Source: Rhizobium leguminosarum bv. viciae USDA 2370 (GTDB taxonomy: Bacteria; Pseudomonadota; Alphaproteobacteria; Rhizobiales; Rhizobiaceae). From it: a stretch of DNA of 64,000 nt. Positions 42,953 to 52,568 of this stretch are shown piece by piece. The notes under the pieces were generated by a model. It searched no databases. It was not told where the DNA came from and worked only from the letters and a program-made list of their open reading frames with translations. Every line of letters begins with the position of its first letter. Within the stretch, counting starts at the first letter, position 1. The stretch lies in the NCBI RefSeq assembly GCF_002008365.1, contig NZ_MRDL01000051.1:248001-312000 (forward strand). The letters are read 5' to 3'. The translations under genes were made by a program, and so were the position numbers.

Positions 42953-45267
42953 CCCTTGATATCTCAGTAGGTGATCAATACCAGTTTTGTAGTGGGACAG
43001 TCCGAGGCGCTTTCAAAGTTCAAAGCGAAAACGATGAGAATCTGGTTTCACTCCGAGGTCTCGCGGACGGACGCGAAGTTCATATCAAGGCGCTCGACCT
43101 AGCTGTGCTGCAAGCGAGAGGTGGCGCGGTTCGCACGAAGCGTGAGGGCGAGGTAATACGTACTGTCACCGCCTTCGATATCCGAAGTCTGCACGAACCT
43201 CCCAGAAAGCATCTGACAAACAGACAGTTGAAAGACTGGCAGATCAGGAAGGCGGATTTCGAGCGAGCAGCAACGCTTCTTTTCTACGTGCGAGCTTTTG
43301 ATGCTGCACCGGGGACTAAGAAAAGCACAGCAGCGCTCGGCGAATTTATCGACGGCAGAGGCAGTGAGGCAAAAGAGGCCGGGCTTGAATGGGCACCGTC
43401 TGCCAGTGCTGTCCGCAAGGCGTTGGCAAAAGGAGGGGAGAACAATCGAACAATAGCTCTCTACCTTCGCAAAAGGGGGAACGCCAGGAAGAAGTCGAAA
43501 TGGCCCGCATGGGTTTACGACCTGGGCCAAGAGACGGTAGCTCACTATTGGGGTGATCCGGTCGTCCTCTTCACCCACGCCCACGGCTATTTCGATGACA
43601 GATTCTACGCAAAGCGTGACGAGTTGATCCGCGCTCGTAGAGAGCAAGAAGCAGATGCTTTATCCAGCGACTCTTCAGAACCGGTGGATTATCCGGACCT
43701 AATGTTCGAGCCACCCTGCCATCAAACCCTGACCAACTGGATCAATGAGGCACGATGCCACGCGACGATCAAGTCGAAGTTCGGCATCCGGCAAGCAAAC
43801 CGAGAGCTACGTGGCCGAGGCGAGAGCGTCACCGCGATTGCCCCGCTGGAGATCATCGTACTGGACCAGACGCTCGGCGACATCTGGGCGTGCGAAGAGG
43901 TCCAAGTCGACGGCACGACGGCGATTGTGCTGAAAAGGCCTTGGCTCGTGTGGGCAATGGACTTGTTCTCGCGGATGAACGTCGGGTTCGTCATGACGTT
44001 CGATCCGCCCTGTCTTGCAACGCTGATGGCCTGCTTGCGTGATGTCGTCAGCCCGAAAGCAGCATTGCTGGAGCGCTTTGGGTTGTCCAAGGGCGCGGCG
44101 GACGGTTGGGGGAAGTACAAAACTGTCATCCTTGACAACGCATTGGCTCATATCGGCGTAAGCCTCCAGCTGGTCGGTGACATCGTAGGCTTCGAGGTCG
44201 ACTACGCGCCAGTCAGGACCCCCGAATATAAACCTTGGATCGAGCGTCTGGTTCGAACAATGAATGGCGCACTGCACGCGCTGCCAGGAGGAATTCCCTA
44301 TCCTCCCGATGAGTTGGAAGTAAGGGGCATCGATCCTCAAAAGAGCGCTGGCTTGTCCATCGATTCGATCCGAGACCTCATGGATCACAAGATCATCGAG
44401 TATAACCTCGATGAACACGACGGCATCGGCATGGCTCCAGCTCGCAAGTGGACGGAAGGCGTTGCCGAGTTCGGTCGCCTTTCCGTTGACGATGCCCGCT
44501 CATTCAAACTCGTCCTGGGGCGCTACGAGACCCGGACGCTCGATGCGGAGGGCATTCTTTTGAATGGCCATACTTTCCACGACCAGGGGATCGTGTCGAT
44601 GCTGCTCGATCACATGGCGCGGTTTCATCGTGAAAGGCGGAAAAAGAAACTAGGTCAGACCGCGTCGTTTCGTGTTCACCTCTTCTTTGACGACATGGAT
44701 TGCTCCTCGATTTCCGTCATTGATGAGTACACCAACGAGATCGTGGAACTTCCGAACCGCGATGCATTCTATGCCGAGAAGCCGGTCTCCTTTGCCTTCT
44801 CCAAGGGCGAGCGTGAGTATCAGGCCAAGCTCAACAAAAACTTCCACACGCGGGAAGAGAAGGCCAAGGCCCGCCGCGAGTACGGCAGGGAGCTTGAGGC
44901 AAAGCTTGCGAACGACAATCACGCTGAGGCAAAGCGGACGATCCGCGTGCTCCAGGGGCGTGAGAAGCCGCAGCTAGCACCGGGAAGTCAGATCATTGAC
45001 CTTAAAATCAACCCTTCGATCAGCGGGATGCCGGTCGCCGAAGCGGTTCCAGTGTCAATGCCGTTCAACGAGCGGGCGGACGTCTTGACCGCACCAAAAG
45101 GCCGAAAGCCCAAAAAGCCGAAGACTCGCAAAAACGCGGCAGTCGCGGAAGCGGCAAACGATCACGTAAAGCCTCAAAAGCAAGCAGAGATCGATTGGGC
45201 CGTTCAGCCGGACGTCGACGAGAGCGAAGCCGCGCTCGACGAGCTGGCGCGTCGGTACGGCTTCTAA
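42949..45267 (+). CDS. tnsB: TnsB-like DDE transposase, module B
   Basis: A 772-residue transposase with catalytic Asp306 (IVLDQTLGD), Asp396 (VILDNALAH) and Glu432 (WIERLVRTM), again with a 35-residue D-E spacing. N-terminal DNA-binding helices precede the core, and the beta-barrel begins AEGILLNGHTFHDQGI. The C-terminal 150 residues are Lys/Arg-rich and end EAALDELARRYGF, a probable TnsC-binding tail. It is intact by every visible criterion. Its relation to the module A TnsB is that of distant homologues, not a recent duplicate. Confidence 0.9.
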   Translation: MTLDISVGDQYQFCSGTVRGAFKVQSENDENLVSLRGLADGREVHIKALDLAVLQARGGAVRTKREGEVIRTVTAFDIRSLHEPPRKHLTNRQLKDWQIRKADFERAATLLFYVRAFDAAPGTKKSTAALGEFIDGRGSEAKEAGLEWAPSASAVRKALAKGGENNRTIALYLRKRGNARKKSKWPAWVYDLGQETVAHYWGDPVVLFTHAHGYFDDRFYAKRDELIRARREQEADALSSDSSEPVDYPDLMFEPPCHQTLTNWINEARCHATIKSKFGIRQANRELRGRGESVTAIAPLEIIVLDQTLGDIWACEEVQVDGTTAIVLKRPWLVWAMDLFSRMNVGFVMTFDPPCLATLMACLRDVVSPKAALLERFGLSKGAADGWGKYKTVILDNALAHIGVSLQLVGDIVGFEVDYAPVRTPEYKPWIERLVRTMNGALHALPGGIPYPPDELEVRGIDPQKSAGLSIDSIRDLMDHKIIEYNLDEHDGIGMAPARKWTEGVAEFGRLSVDDARSFKLVLGRYETRTLDAEGILLNGHTFHDQGIVSMLLDHMARFHRERRKKKLGQTASFRVHLFFDDMDCSSISVIDEYTNEIVELPNRDAFYAEKPVSFAFSKGEREYQAKLNKNFHTREEKAKARREYGRELEAKLANDNHAEAKRTIRVLQGREKPQLAPGSQIIDLKINPSISGMPVAEAVPVSMPFNERADVLTAPKGRKPKKPKTRKNAAVAEAANDHVKPQKQAEIDWAVQPDVDESEAALDELARRYGF

Positions 45268-45336
45268 CATGACTGGCTGGGACAGGCGAAAAGCCTGCTC
45301 CGGCCAGAACCACAACCCATCGTCTAAGGAAACAGC

Positions 45337-46353
45337 ATGCACATCACGTCCACCGTCGATGAACTCGAACACGTTTTCAAAAATCTCAGGATCGAGCACG
45401 CCTTCATGAAGCAGGCCCACAAAACCTTCGATGCGCTTCGCTCCACAAGGCGGCGCATCATGGAAAGGACAGCCATCGGGAATGAGGCAAGGTGCGCGAC
45501 GCTTTTCGCCGACACCCAGAGTGGCAAGACCACCATCGTATCGGCCTATGTGGAACGAAACGTTGTGGACTATTGCTACGAAAGTGGCTTGTTCGCGCGG
45601 GACACTCCGCGAGTTGCTGTCGCACTGCTACAGAAGGTGGTGGTGCATATCTCAGTGTCCGGGACGTCGACCCTCATGTCGCTTCTTGAAGACATACTCC
45701 GGGCGTACAACGATCCATGCCCCGAAACCGGCAATATGGGAAACAAGAAGCATCGCGTTCTCAACTACATCAATGAGTTTCGAACAGAGCTGCTGATTTT
45801 CGATGAGATGAATCATTTGAGGATTGGTGCAGCGTCCATCAGTGCTCGGTCCGAGGCTACCAGAGTGCACAACACGCTGAAGGACTTCCTTCTTGGTGGG
45901 TGCCCGGTCGTTTTCGTTGGAACCAGCGAAGCGAGAACGAAAGTCTTCTTGGACAAACAGATACGCGCCCGGTGCATCAAACAGCTCTTCCTGGGCCCGT
46001 TGAACTTCAAGAAGCCGAAGCATCGCGACGCGTTCAAAGAATTCGTTGGTCTGATCGGCCTGCATCTACAGCGTTCCGGGTTGCTGGCCGAACGCTCTAA
46101 TTTCATCAGTAAAGATGTGTCCGCCCGGCTCTTCGTCGCTTGCGGGGGCTATCTCGGCCATGCGGCAAACCTGATCGAACGCGCCGCCCTTTATGCAATC
46201 GAGGATGGTGCATCGCGGGTCGAATTCGACCACCTACGGGCAGCAGCTGACGATTACACCGTATTCAACGAGCTTGCGACCAGCAATCCTTTCGACAAGC
46301 CGGAGCGAGTGCGCCAGGCTCCGCCTGCGACGGGAGAGGCGGCTTATGTCTGA
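45337..46353 (+). CDS. tnsC: TnsC/TniB-like AAA+ ATPase, module B
   Basis: A 338-residue AAA+ regulator. The P loop is ADTQSGKT at residues 58-65, so the first Gly is Ala here, while Lys64 and Thr65 are kept. Walker B is ELLIFDEMNHLR (Asp156). CPVVFVGTSEARTKVF is the sensor region. It resembles the module A protein over its full length, including exact P-loop position. The next gene starts 8 bases before its stop, indicating coupled translation of TnsC and TniQ. Confidence 0.88.
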   Translation: MHITSTVDELEHVFKNLRIEHAFMKQAHKTFDALRSTRRRIMERTAIGNEARCATLFADTQSGKTTIVSAYVERNVVDYCYESGLFARDTPRVAVALLQKVVVHISVSGTSTLMSLLEDILRAYNDPCPETGNMGNKKHRVLNYINEFRTELLIFDEMNHLRIGAASISARSEATRVHNTLKDFLLGGCPVVFVGTSEARTKVFLDKQIRARCIKQLFLGPLNFKKPKHRDAFKEFVGLIGLHLQRSGLLAERSNFISKDVSARLFVACGGYLGHAANLIERAALYAIEDGASRVEFDHLRAAADDYTVFNELATSNPFDKPERVRQAPPATGEAAYV

Positions 46354-48220
46354 GTTGATGGAGCGCCACGATGTTGAGGTTGCTCACGCTGTCTACAGGG
46401 CCACGAGTATTGGCCGTGTTTTGGCCTTGCCGGTCGATCTGGAGGCTGGCGAACACCTGCGGGACGCCGCGTTCCGAGCCGTCAGCCGAAACGGGTTCTC
46501 AAACAGCGGTGTCGTTCTGAAGTTGGCGAAGTCGAAGTCTTTCAAAAGCTTGGCAGCTGTTCATGGCGGAGCGGCCGACGAGATAGGTCGGCTGATTGAC
46601 GTCCTTGGCATCCGAAAGGATGCCGATGCGGTGAAGGGGTTCCTTACAGACACGCCTGGATGCGGTCGGGACTGGGTCGAGTTTTTCGGCATCAACTTGC
46701 GGCGTCGACATATGGCCAGTCGACGCCGCGTCTCGCCGACATCACTTCGCAAACACGGAACGCAAAAGGCGATGTGGTCGCTGCAGCCACTCGCCTTTGA
46801 CGTCGCAACAAAGGAAGAACTGCTAGATTATTGCCCCGTCTGCCAGTGTGGATTGGGCTGGTGCAAAAACTTCGGCATCAACTTCTGCGACCGCTGCGGA
46901 CGCCCCGAACAAGCCGCTGTCGATTTGCGGGACTTCCCTCAACCGCTGGCCGACATCCAGGATGAGGCGGCAGTGCAACTTATCGCCGATCTTGTCGATC
47001 CCGAAGCGGCTGATCGTCGTTCCAAGCTTCAATTGCATCCCGAGCTGACCCAGCTCGGGCGAGGGGCGCTTTTTCAGTTCGCTGTTCAAATGGCAGGTCG
47101 TTTCGAGAGTTCCGGCGCAGGTTGGGGCGGCTGCCTTCAGGTCAGATCGATTGAGCGTGCCGGGCGAGCGATCCTGGAATGGCCGACCAGCTTGGAAAAT
47201 CTACTGGCACCAAACAAGGCCGGGCAGGACGGAGAGGGCGATATAAGCGCCCTATGTTCCGACCAAACGTTGTCGCCCGAGCTTCGCTCCCTTTTGAAAG
47301 GACGAAAAGACAAGTGTCTGGGGCGGGTAGTTGTCGAGAAGGTTGATCGATCAACGAGTTCGTCGAATCCGTCCGCGCCCATTCGACAGATTGGTCCAAT
47401 GAAACACGGCCGGGTAGAACTGCGGCGTCTGAACGAAAGAGCGGGACCAATCCACGCCGTCGAAGCAGCCGTGGCGCTCCTGCGCTGCTCGCCTCAGGCA
47501 AGAAGCATTGCTAACGGCATCGGCGTGCCGGTCCCCCATCTTATCGATCTCTTCGACGAGGGATTGCTTCCAGAACTCATTCCTGTGCTCGGTCCGCTGA
47601 AAACGGCTCCTGCTCCTGGTCAGGGGGTGTCTCTGTTCAAGCAGCTGGAGCCCAGCCAACGTACCAGCATCAGTCGTGACGGGCTTCCACTGTTCGACCT
47701 GGCATTTGCTTTAGGCGGTTTGAATGGCAAACAGTGGAACCGGATATTCCGAGCCATCGTCACGGGAGCGATGAAAGCCACCTGGATTCCAGCCTTGGAC
47801 CTACCAATCGTTCAAAGCGTTTTTATTTTCGATCCTGACGCACTAGCGCAGGTCCTATCGTCAGGCGCAACGACGCTCTCTCACGCCGATTTCGTTCCGC
47901 TGTCGCAAGAGGATGTCGCAGCGGCGTTCGGAAGATCGCGCACCACAATTCGAAACCTCGTGCGGAACGACCTGTTGCCGCGTAATCCGACGGGTATTGA
48001 CGTCGCCGAGTTTCGGAAAAACTGGATGTTCCTATCCGAGGTACGTAATCTCGCGTCCCTGCATGGAATGGCGCTCCCGAACGCCCCGAAGCAGCTTGCG
48101 GCATCGTCGCTGGCCCGTATTTCGATTGGTGACACGACGATCTGGTCTCGTGTTGGCGTCCAGGAGCATTTCGGCCTGGACAGCGGCAGCTTCTCATTTG
48201 CCGGTCGGCACACGACGTAA
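46346..48220 (+). CDS. tniQ: TniQ/TnsD-like target selector, module B
   Basis: A 624-residue TniQ/TnsD protein with FFGINLRRRHMASRRRVSPT, LQPLAFDVATKEELLDYCPV and the zinc finger Cys163/Cys166 and Cys181/Cys184. The C-terminal half contains a helix-turn-helix-like element (SQEDVAAAFGRSRTTIRNLV) that could read the target DNA. The ATG at 46346 is preceded by GGGAGAGG and overlaps tnsC. Length and C-terminal extension resemble TnsD of Tn7-type site-specific elements. It is the last transposition gene of module B. Confidence 0.83.
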   Translation: MSELMERHDVEVAHAVYRATSIGRVLALPVDLEAGEHLRDAAFRAVSRNGFSNSGVVLKLAKSKSFKSLAAVHGGAADEIGRLIDVLGIRKDADAVKGFLTDTPGCGRDWVEFFGINLRRRHMASRRRVSPTSLRKHGTQKAMWSLQPLAFDVATKEELLDYCPVCQCGLGWCKNFGINFCDRCGRPEQAAVDLRDFPQPLADIQDEAAVQLIADLVDPEAADRRSKLQLHPELTQLGRGALFQFAVQMAGRFESSGAGWGGCLQVRSIERAGRAILEWPTSLENLLAPNKAGQDGEGDISALCSDQTLSPELRSLLKGRKDKCLGRVVVEKVDRSTSSSNPSAPIRQIGPMKHGRVELRRLNERAGPIHAVEAAVALLRCSPQARSIANGIGVPVPHLIDLFDEGLLPELIPVLGPLKTAPAPGQGVSLFKQLEPSQRTSISRDGLPLFDLAFALGGLNGKQWNRIFRAIVTGAMKATWIPALDLPIVQSVFIFDPDALAQVLSSGATTLSHADFVPLSQEDVAAAFGRSRTTIRNLVRNDLLPRNPTGIDVAEFRKNWMFLSEVRNLASLHGMALPNAPKQLAASSLARISIGDTTIWSRVGVQEHFGLDSGSFSFAGRHTT

Positions 48221-48602
48221 ATAAGCGGAACGCGCCTTATTCGTTAGGGGTCTTCGCACGCAACCCAAGCGGTGGGCCAATCCAAAGCCAGGATGAACTT
48301 GGTGACAAGCGTGCAGACTTTGTGGCAAAGCGCTTCCTCTTAGTTGGGAATCTGGAGGTATGACCGCCGCATTGGCCTTCAGCTTCTTTTCTTATCTGCC
48401 GCCAGCGGCTCGTGAGCCAGGAAACGCGCTCGTCAAAAGGACATAGGCGTTTTCTGCCCTGTAGAGTGAACTCATGTGCGCAGATTGTTTAGCCTGCAAA
48501 GTCCTTCGAGGATTAAGTCGCTGCTTCTTGTTGTGAATGCAGATGAACCGGATAGAGTTTCCTCTACTGATTCTATGCATGGTTGAGGCGACGCGGCAGT
48601 AG
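48221..48602. other. Intergenic region between tniQ and Hachiman genes
   Basis: About 380 bases with no gene of convincing composition. It probably holds the promoter for hamA. I looked here for a mirror copy of the AAGGAA repeats that would mark the far end of module B and did not find one. Confidence 0.4.
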
Positions 48603-49442
48603 ATGCTGAAATATCCTGAGAAATTTCTGGAAATTCGCACAGATTGTATCAATCTGCCGCCTTTCTCCGCGCTATGTGCCGGGTATGACAGTAACCACTG
48701 GCGGGCAAAGCCTTTTGCTGACCACTTATTCAATTGGTTGCCGTTCGCAGCGCTTAGTCAGGAAAACCAACTAGCTTTCGGAGGAAGCAACTTCGTCGAA
48801 ATGCTCCAGCTCGCCGCTGCACATATCTACAACACCAAGAAGACGGCGAGCCGAGGTGAGATTGGAGAGCTTATCTTTCACTTAGCCTGCATCTTACACT
48901 TTGGCACGTCTCCAGTGTTGTGCAAGCTCGTGCTCAAGACCTCATCAAATGACACGGTGAAGGGATTTGACGGGGTTCACATCCTGCCGAAAGGCGACGA
49001 TTTCGAAATCTGGCTCGGGGAATCGAAGTTTTACTCGAACCCGTTGCGTGGCATTCAGGATGCAGTGAAATCCGTCAAAGAGCATCTTCTCCCGGCCTTT
49101 CTCGACATGGAAAAGGCGATGATCTTGGGCCACGTTGCGGAAGGAGTTCCCAACAAGGAAGCCGTCAAAAAAGCCTTTAAGCCGCAAACATCCAAGGATG
49201 AGCTGTTAAAACGGGCGGTATTTCCGATCTTGATCGCATACAACAGCGACACTGTTGCCTCTCATAAGGTCCTTTCTGCAAAATACACCGCAGAACTGAA
49301 GGCCGAAGCGGAGAAGCTGCGGGATTATTTTGCTGATAAAGCAGCGGGTCTAACGGCCCGTTTTGTGCTCATGTTCGTGCCGATGAACAACAAGAAAGCA
49401 GTGATCGAAAGTTTCGACAAAAAGCTTGAGGCCTTCCTATGA
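48603..49442 (+). CDS. hamA: HamA, Hachiman nuclease component (DUF1837)
   Basis: A 279-residue DUF1837 protein. The conserved entry GEIGELIFHLACILHF is followed by the PD-(D/E)xK-like core KGFDGVHILPKGDDFEIWLG and ESKFY, giving Asp123, Glu140 and Lys142. In Hachiman the HamA nuclease is held inactive by the helicase HamB and released on damaged or phage DNA to degrade DNA, a form of abortive defence. The length and the overlap of its stop with the hamB start (ATGA) are as expected for the two-gene system. It lies directly after the module B transposition genes. Confidence 0.9.
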   Translation: MLKYPEKFLEIRTDCINLPPFSALCAGYDSNHWRAKPFADHLFNWLPFAALSQENQLAFGGSNFVEMLQLAAAHIYNTKKTASRGEIGELIFHLACILHFGTSPVLCKLVLKTSSNDTVKGFDGVHILPKGDDFEIWLGESKFYSNPLRGIQDAVKSVKEHLLPAFLDMEKAMILGHVAEGVPNKEAVKKAFKPQTSKDELLKRAVFPILIAYNSDTVASHKVLSAKYTAELKAEAEKLRDYFADKAAGLTARFVLMFVPMNNKKAVIESFDKKLEAFL

Positions 49443-51559
49443 CGATCTTGGAACGTTTGCGCACGCTTGAACCAGCGACAATGTTAAGTGCTGACGACAT
49501 TTTCGATGCAATGGCCAGCGCCGGAACTTCGTTAGCAGACGCGTCGGATCGCGAGGATGATGCCGCGCTTGAAATATCTATCCGACTCCTTGAAGCACGC
49601 CGTCAGGGCCAAATTCCCATTGACTGCCTCACCGTCGTCGAGATGCTGGCCGAAGAGTGCGGTCTCTATCCCTACGTTGACAGCGAAAAGTTCAGCCTGT
49701 TCAGCCAAGCCGTCATTGAGACGCATGCTGTTCAACTGGACGAGAAATTGTACCTGCACTCAAAGCAGATGGAAATTTTGCTGCACCTGCTGGCGGGCGA
49801 CAATGTCATCTTGAGCGCCCCTACAAGCTTCGGCAAAAGCATGCTCGTCGATGCGTTCCTCACGTACAAGTCGCCGAATACCGTTGTGATGTTACTGCCG
49901 ACAATCGCGCTGATCGACGAAACGCGGCGGCGTCTCACCCGGCGTTTCGGTGACAGATACGACATCATCACCACCGTTACCGATGGTTACGATTCCACCG
50001 TACCAACAATCTTCGTGCTCACACAGGAACGGTTCCTACAACGGAAAGACGTCAAGAAAATCGATCTGCTCTTCGTCGATGAGTTCTACAAGCTCGATCC
50101 CACACGCAAAGACGACAGATATGAGAACTTAAACATCGCCCTCTATCGTGCCTTGCCAAAATCAGCGCAGTGCTTCATGGCGGGGCCACACATCAAAAAC
50201 ATCCTTCTGGGTGACCGGTATCGGGGTAGTTTCCGCTTCGTACAGACCGACTACCGAACGGTGTCGGTCAACATCTTTGACCGGTCGGCTCGTGAGGACA
50301 AGAAGGATGCGCTCCTGGCCGATCTCGCTGGTGTCGCGGATGAAAGCTCCATCGTATTTACGGCAACGCCTGGCTCAGCCCAAAATCTCATGAAGGACTT
50401 CATCGCAGCGAAGCTAGGGACAGATAGCCGAATTGGAGCGCTGCTGAAGACCTGGATTGCTGAGAACTACCATAAGTCTTGGCCAGTTGGAGAGGGCACC
50501 GAGAAGGCAATCGCAGTCCACCATGGACGGCTTCCTCGTTCTCTTGGTCAGCTGTTCATTCAGCTTTTCGACCGTGGAATGATCAAAATCCTTATATGTA
50601 CGTCAACCTTGGTGGAAGGCGTGAATACCTCAGCGGCCAATGTTTTCATTTTCGATAAGAAGATCAACCATCGCGCCGATCTCGATTTCTTCTCGTTCGC
50701 CAACATTCGCGGACGTGTGGGCCGGATGATGAGACACTTCGTTGGGCGAGCCTTCCTTTACTACACTCCGCCCGAAGTCGTGGAGACCAACGTAGAGATA
50801 CCGGTTCTTTCCGACCCAGCTTCGTCTTCAGACTACATCCTCATGAACATCGAGAACGACGAGCTGCCGCCCGCAGGGAAAACTCGAAAGGATCAACTCC
50901 GCGCTACCACAGGACTGTCCATCGCCGTTCTGAAAGAACACGGCGCTCTGGGGGTCGACAACCTCGTTGCGGCGAATGACCGCATCAAACAAACTTTAAG
51001 GAGTGATCATGCCTTACTGGAATGGAAGGGCTTCCCCAATAAGGAGCAAAGGGTCGAGGTCGCCGAGATTGCTGTAATCATCGCCAGAGCTAGAGGGGAC
51101 CAATTTGGGATCGGTAGCGGCAAGCAGGTCGCGTGGGCATGGGCGCAGCTTCAGAAGATTTCCACATTGCCGAAGTTCCTTCGCTGGTTTGAGCGAACCT
51201 TTTCTCCGAAAGATAAAGCGAAGGGAGTGGACGATGCTTTCCGCTTCCTCCAGGCATGCGAATTCGCTTTTCCTAGATCGCTCGCCGCGATTGAGGCACT
51301 GGTCCTGATGAATGAACCCCTTTTAGATGCGAACTATGGGCCTTACGTTGCGTCGTTAGAAAGCTGGTTCCGGCCTGCTTGGATGAAACAAGTCGATGAG
51401 GCTGGTATTCCACTCCCCCTGGCAGAGCGGCTGGCAAGGCATCTGAACGCTCCAGCGGATCGACATAATGCCCTTCGACAGATAGCGCAGCTCGATATAG
51501 ACGGACTCGGATTCGACGAAATTGACGAGCTATTGATCGAGTTAGCTGCTGAGAAGTAA
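49439..51559 (+). CDS. hamB: HamB, Hachiman helicase
   Basis: A 706-residue superfamily 2 helicase. The P loop is SAPTSFGKSMLVDAF (Lys133), motif II is LLFVDEFYKLD (Asp214, Glu215), and motif VI lies in FFSFANIRGRVGRMMRHFVG. The spacing of Walker A and the unusual DEFY motif fit HamB-type proteins. It senses and translocates on DNA and controls the HamA nuclease. It is translationally coupled to hamA. The gene is complete, ending where a decayed cupin fragment on the other strand begins. Confidence 0.9.
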   Translation: MTILERLRTLEPATMLSADDIFDAMASAGTSLADASDREDDAALEISIRLLEARRQGQIPIDCLTVVEMLAEECGLYPYVDSEKFSLFSQAVIETHAVQLDEKLYLHSKQMEILLHLLAGDNVILSAPTSFGKSMLVDAFLTYKSPNTVVMLLPTIALIDETRRRLTRRFGDRYDIITTVTDGYDSTVPTIFVLTQERFLQRKDVKKIDLLFVDEFYKLDPTRKDDRYENLNIALYRALPKSAQCFMAGPHIKNILLGDRYRGSFRFVQTDYRTVSVNIFDRSAREDKKDALLADLAGVADESSIVFTATPGSAQNLMKDFIAAKLGTDSRIGALLKTWIAENYHKSWPVGEGTEKAIAVHHGRLPRSLGQLFIQLFDRGMIKILICTSTLVEGVNTSAANVFIFDKKINHRADLDFFSFANIRGRVGRMMRHFVGRAFLYYTPPEVVETNVEIPVLSDPASSSDYILMNIENDELPPAGKTRKDQLRATTGLSIAVLKEHGALGVDNLVAANDRIKQTLRSDHALLEWKGFPNKEQRVEVAEIAVIIARARGDQFGIGSGKQVAWAWAQLQKISTLPKFLRWFERTFSPKDKAKGVDDAFRFLQACEFAFPRSLAAIEALVLMNEPLLDANYGPYVASLESWFRPAWMKQVDEAGIPLPLAERLARHLNAPADRHNALRQIAQLDIDGLGFDEIDELLIELAAEK

Positions 51560-51639
51560 CATGCCGTCGCCACCTACAGGCGATGACAAGGCCGATGGTC
51601 CTGTCAGATCGGGCAAGAGAAACCCGCGCAAGCTTGGCT

Positions 51640-51839
51640 GCACCGCGCTCAACGCCAAGCACCTCGTGTGCATCTGAATGGTAGTGATGGTAATCGAACA
51701 CGCCATGGTGCCAGATGCCGGTCCAGCCGTTCTCCGCGAATGCCTCTTCGAAATCCGACGAGGTGGCATCGAAGACCGCCCGGCGACCCAGAGGAATTGG
51801 CCCATTGCGGATTGATCGGCGACGGCTGCGGTAATTCAC
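51640..51839 (-). pseudogene. Cupin-domain protein remnant
   Basis: The leftward frame includes FAENGWTGIWHHGVFDYHHY and HSDAHEVLGVERGAAKL, the opening metal-binding strand of a cupin (HHYHS...E). After GAAKL the family similarity stops abruptly and nothing upstream of FDATSSDFEEAF is convincing. It is an amputated gene next to hamB. The break probably records the joint between the hamAB cassette and older DNA. Confidence 0.7.
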
Positions 51840-51914
51840 CTTTGACCAACCATCGAACCCAGCAACGATTCCAAGAGCAAAATGCGCTTCACCTGCCAGT
51901 GCGCTAAGGTTACG

Positions 51915-52130
51915 TCAACCTTGGCCATCCTCACGTTCATATCTAGGACGCCAACCGCGCGTCATACCTGGACTCATCGCGCTCTCGGCCAATGCGAGCT
52001 GAAGTCTCAGGTGTTTAATGTCAGCCAAGAGCGTAGCTACAGTAGCCTTGGGATCGTCGTCGTGAAAGGCAAGCGCTGCTTCGACCTCATAGTCAATGTC
52101 GCCCATCTGCTGAACCGCTTTAGCGTTCAT
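51915..52130 (-). CDS. Small hypothetical protein (71 residues)
   Basis: Starts at the ATG ending at 52130, overlapping the stop of the gene upstream. The sequence MNAKAVQQMGDIDYEVEAAL, AFHDDDPKATVATLLADIKH and SAMSPGMTRGWRPRYERED is a well-formed helical small protein of the kind common in rhizobial genomes; I cannot name it. It shares the SOS-box-containing upstream region with the gene at 52120-52488. Confidence 0.55.
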   Translation of the reverse strand: MNAKAVQQMGDIDYEVEAALAFHDDDPKATVATLLADIKHLRLQLALAESAMSPGMTRGWRPRYEREDGQG

Positions 52131-52488
52131 CGTTCCGCTCTCTGAGAAGTCGGTAAAACCCTTCGAAAACATCCACGACCTCGCCGCTTAGCTGGAAGGC
52201 GATGGATCGTTCCATAGGACGGTCCGTATTGAGCTTGTCAAAGTAGCCCCAGCCCAATCCTCCTGCAGGGGCGGCAGCACCACCGAAGTTGCCTCTCGGG
52301 CAACCACTCGCGGCATCGAATACCTGACAGGATTTGATTGACATCCGGTCCCGCTGTTCCTGCATTAGGACCGTTGTAATCAAGATCGGACGAATATCTG
52401 CGAGCGTGGCGTCATATAGAGTGATCCAGTAGAGGTCTCTCGATTTTTCGGGACGAGCGAAATCCCCTGGCGCGACGTTAATAGCCAA
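52120..52488 (-). CDS. Hypothetical protein downstream of a LexA-type box
   Basis: A 122-residue protein (MAINVAPGDFARPEKSRDLY, WITLYDATLADIRPIL, EVVDVFEGFYRLLRERND). No family is recognised. The start lies 25 bases from a GTTC-N7-GTTC box, so transcription is probably repressed by LexA and raised on DNA damage. A small protein gene overlaps its end. It could be an SOS accessory of the mobile region. Confidence 0.45.
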   Translation of the reverse strand: MAINVAPGDFARPEKSRDLYWITLYDATLADIRPILITTVLMQEQRDRMSIKSCQVFDAASGCPRGNFGGAAAPAGGLGWGYFDKLNTDRPMERSIAFQLSGEVVDVFEGFYRLLRERNDER

Positions 52489-52512
52489 CTCCGATATGCA
52501 GACAACATTTAT

Positions 52513-52527
52513 GTTCTTATTTTGTTC
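52513..52527. promoter_or_regulatory. LexA (SOS) box of alphaproteobacterial type
   Basis: GTTCTTATTTTGTTC is a perfect GTTC-N7-GTTC direct repeat, the LexA site of alphaproteobacteria. It lies in the promoter region between the leftward gene starting at 52488 and a short rightward reading frame at 52548 (MEREDSQMAR). Confidence 0.7.
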
Positions 52528-52568
52528 TGATTCTGCTAGGAGTCAACATGGAACGAGAGGATAGTCAA

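Noticed and set aside
29750..48220. A CRISPR array or Cascade genes that would make the Tn7-like modules CRISPR-associated
   Set aside because: No regularly spaced repeats with unique spacers and no cas-like proteins are visible; the repeats found are short and irregular.
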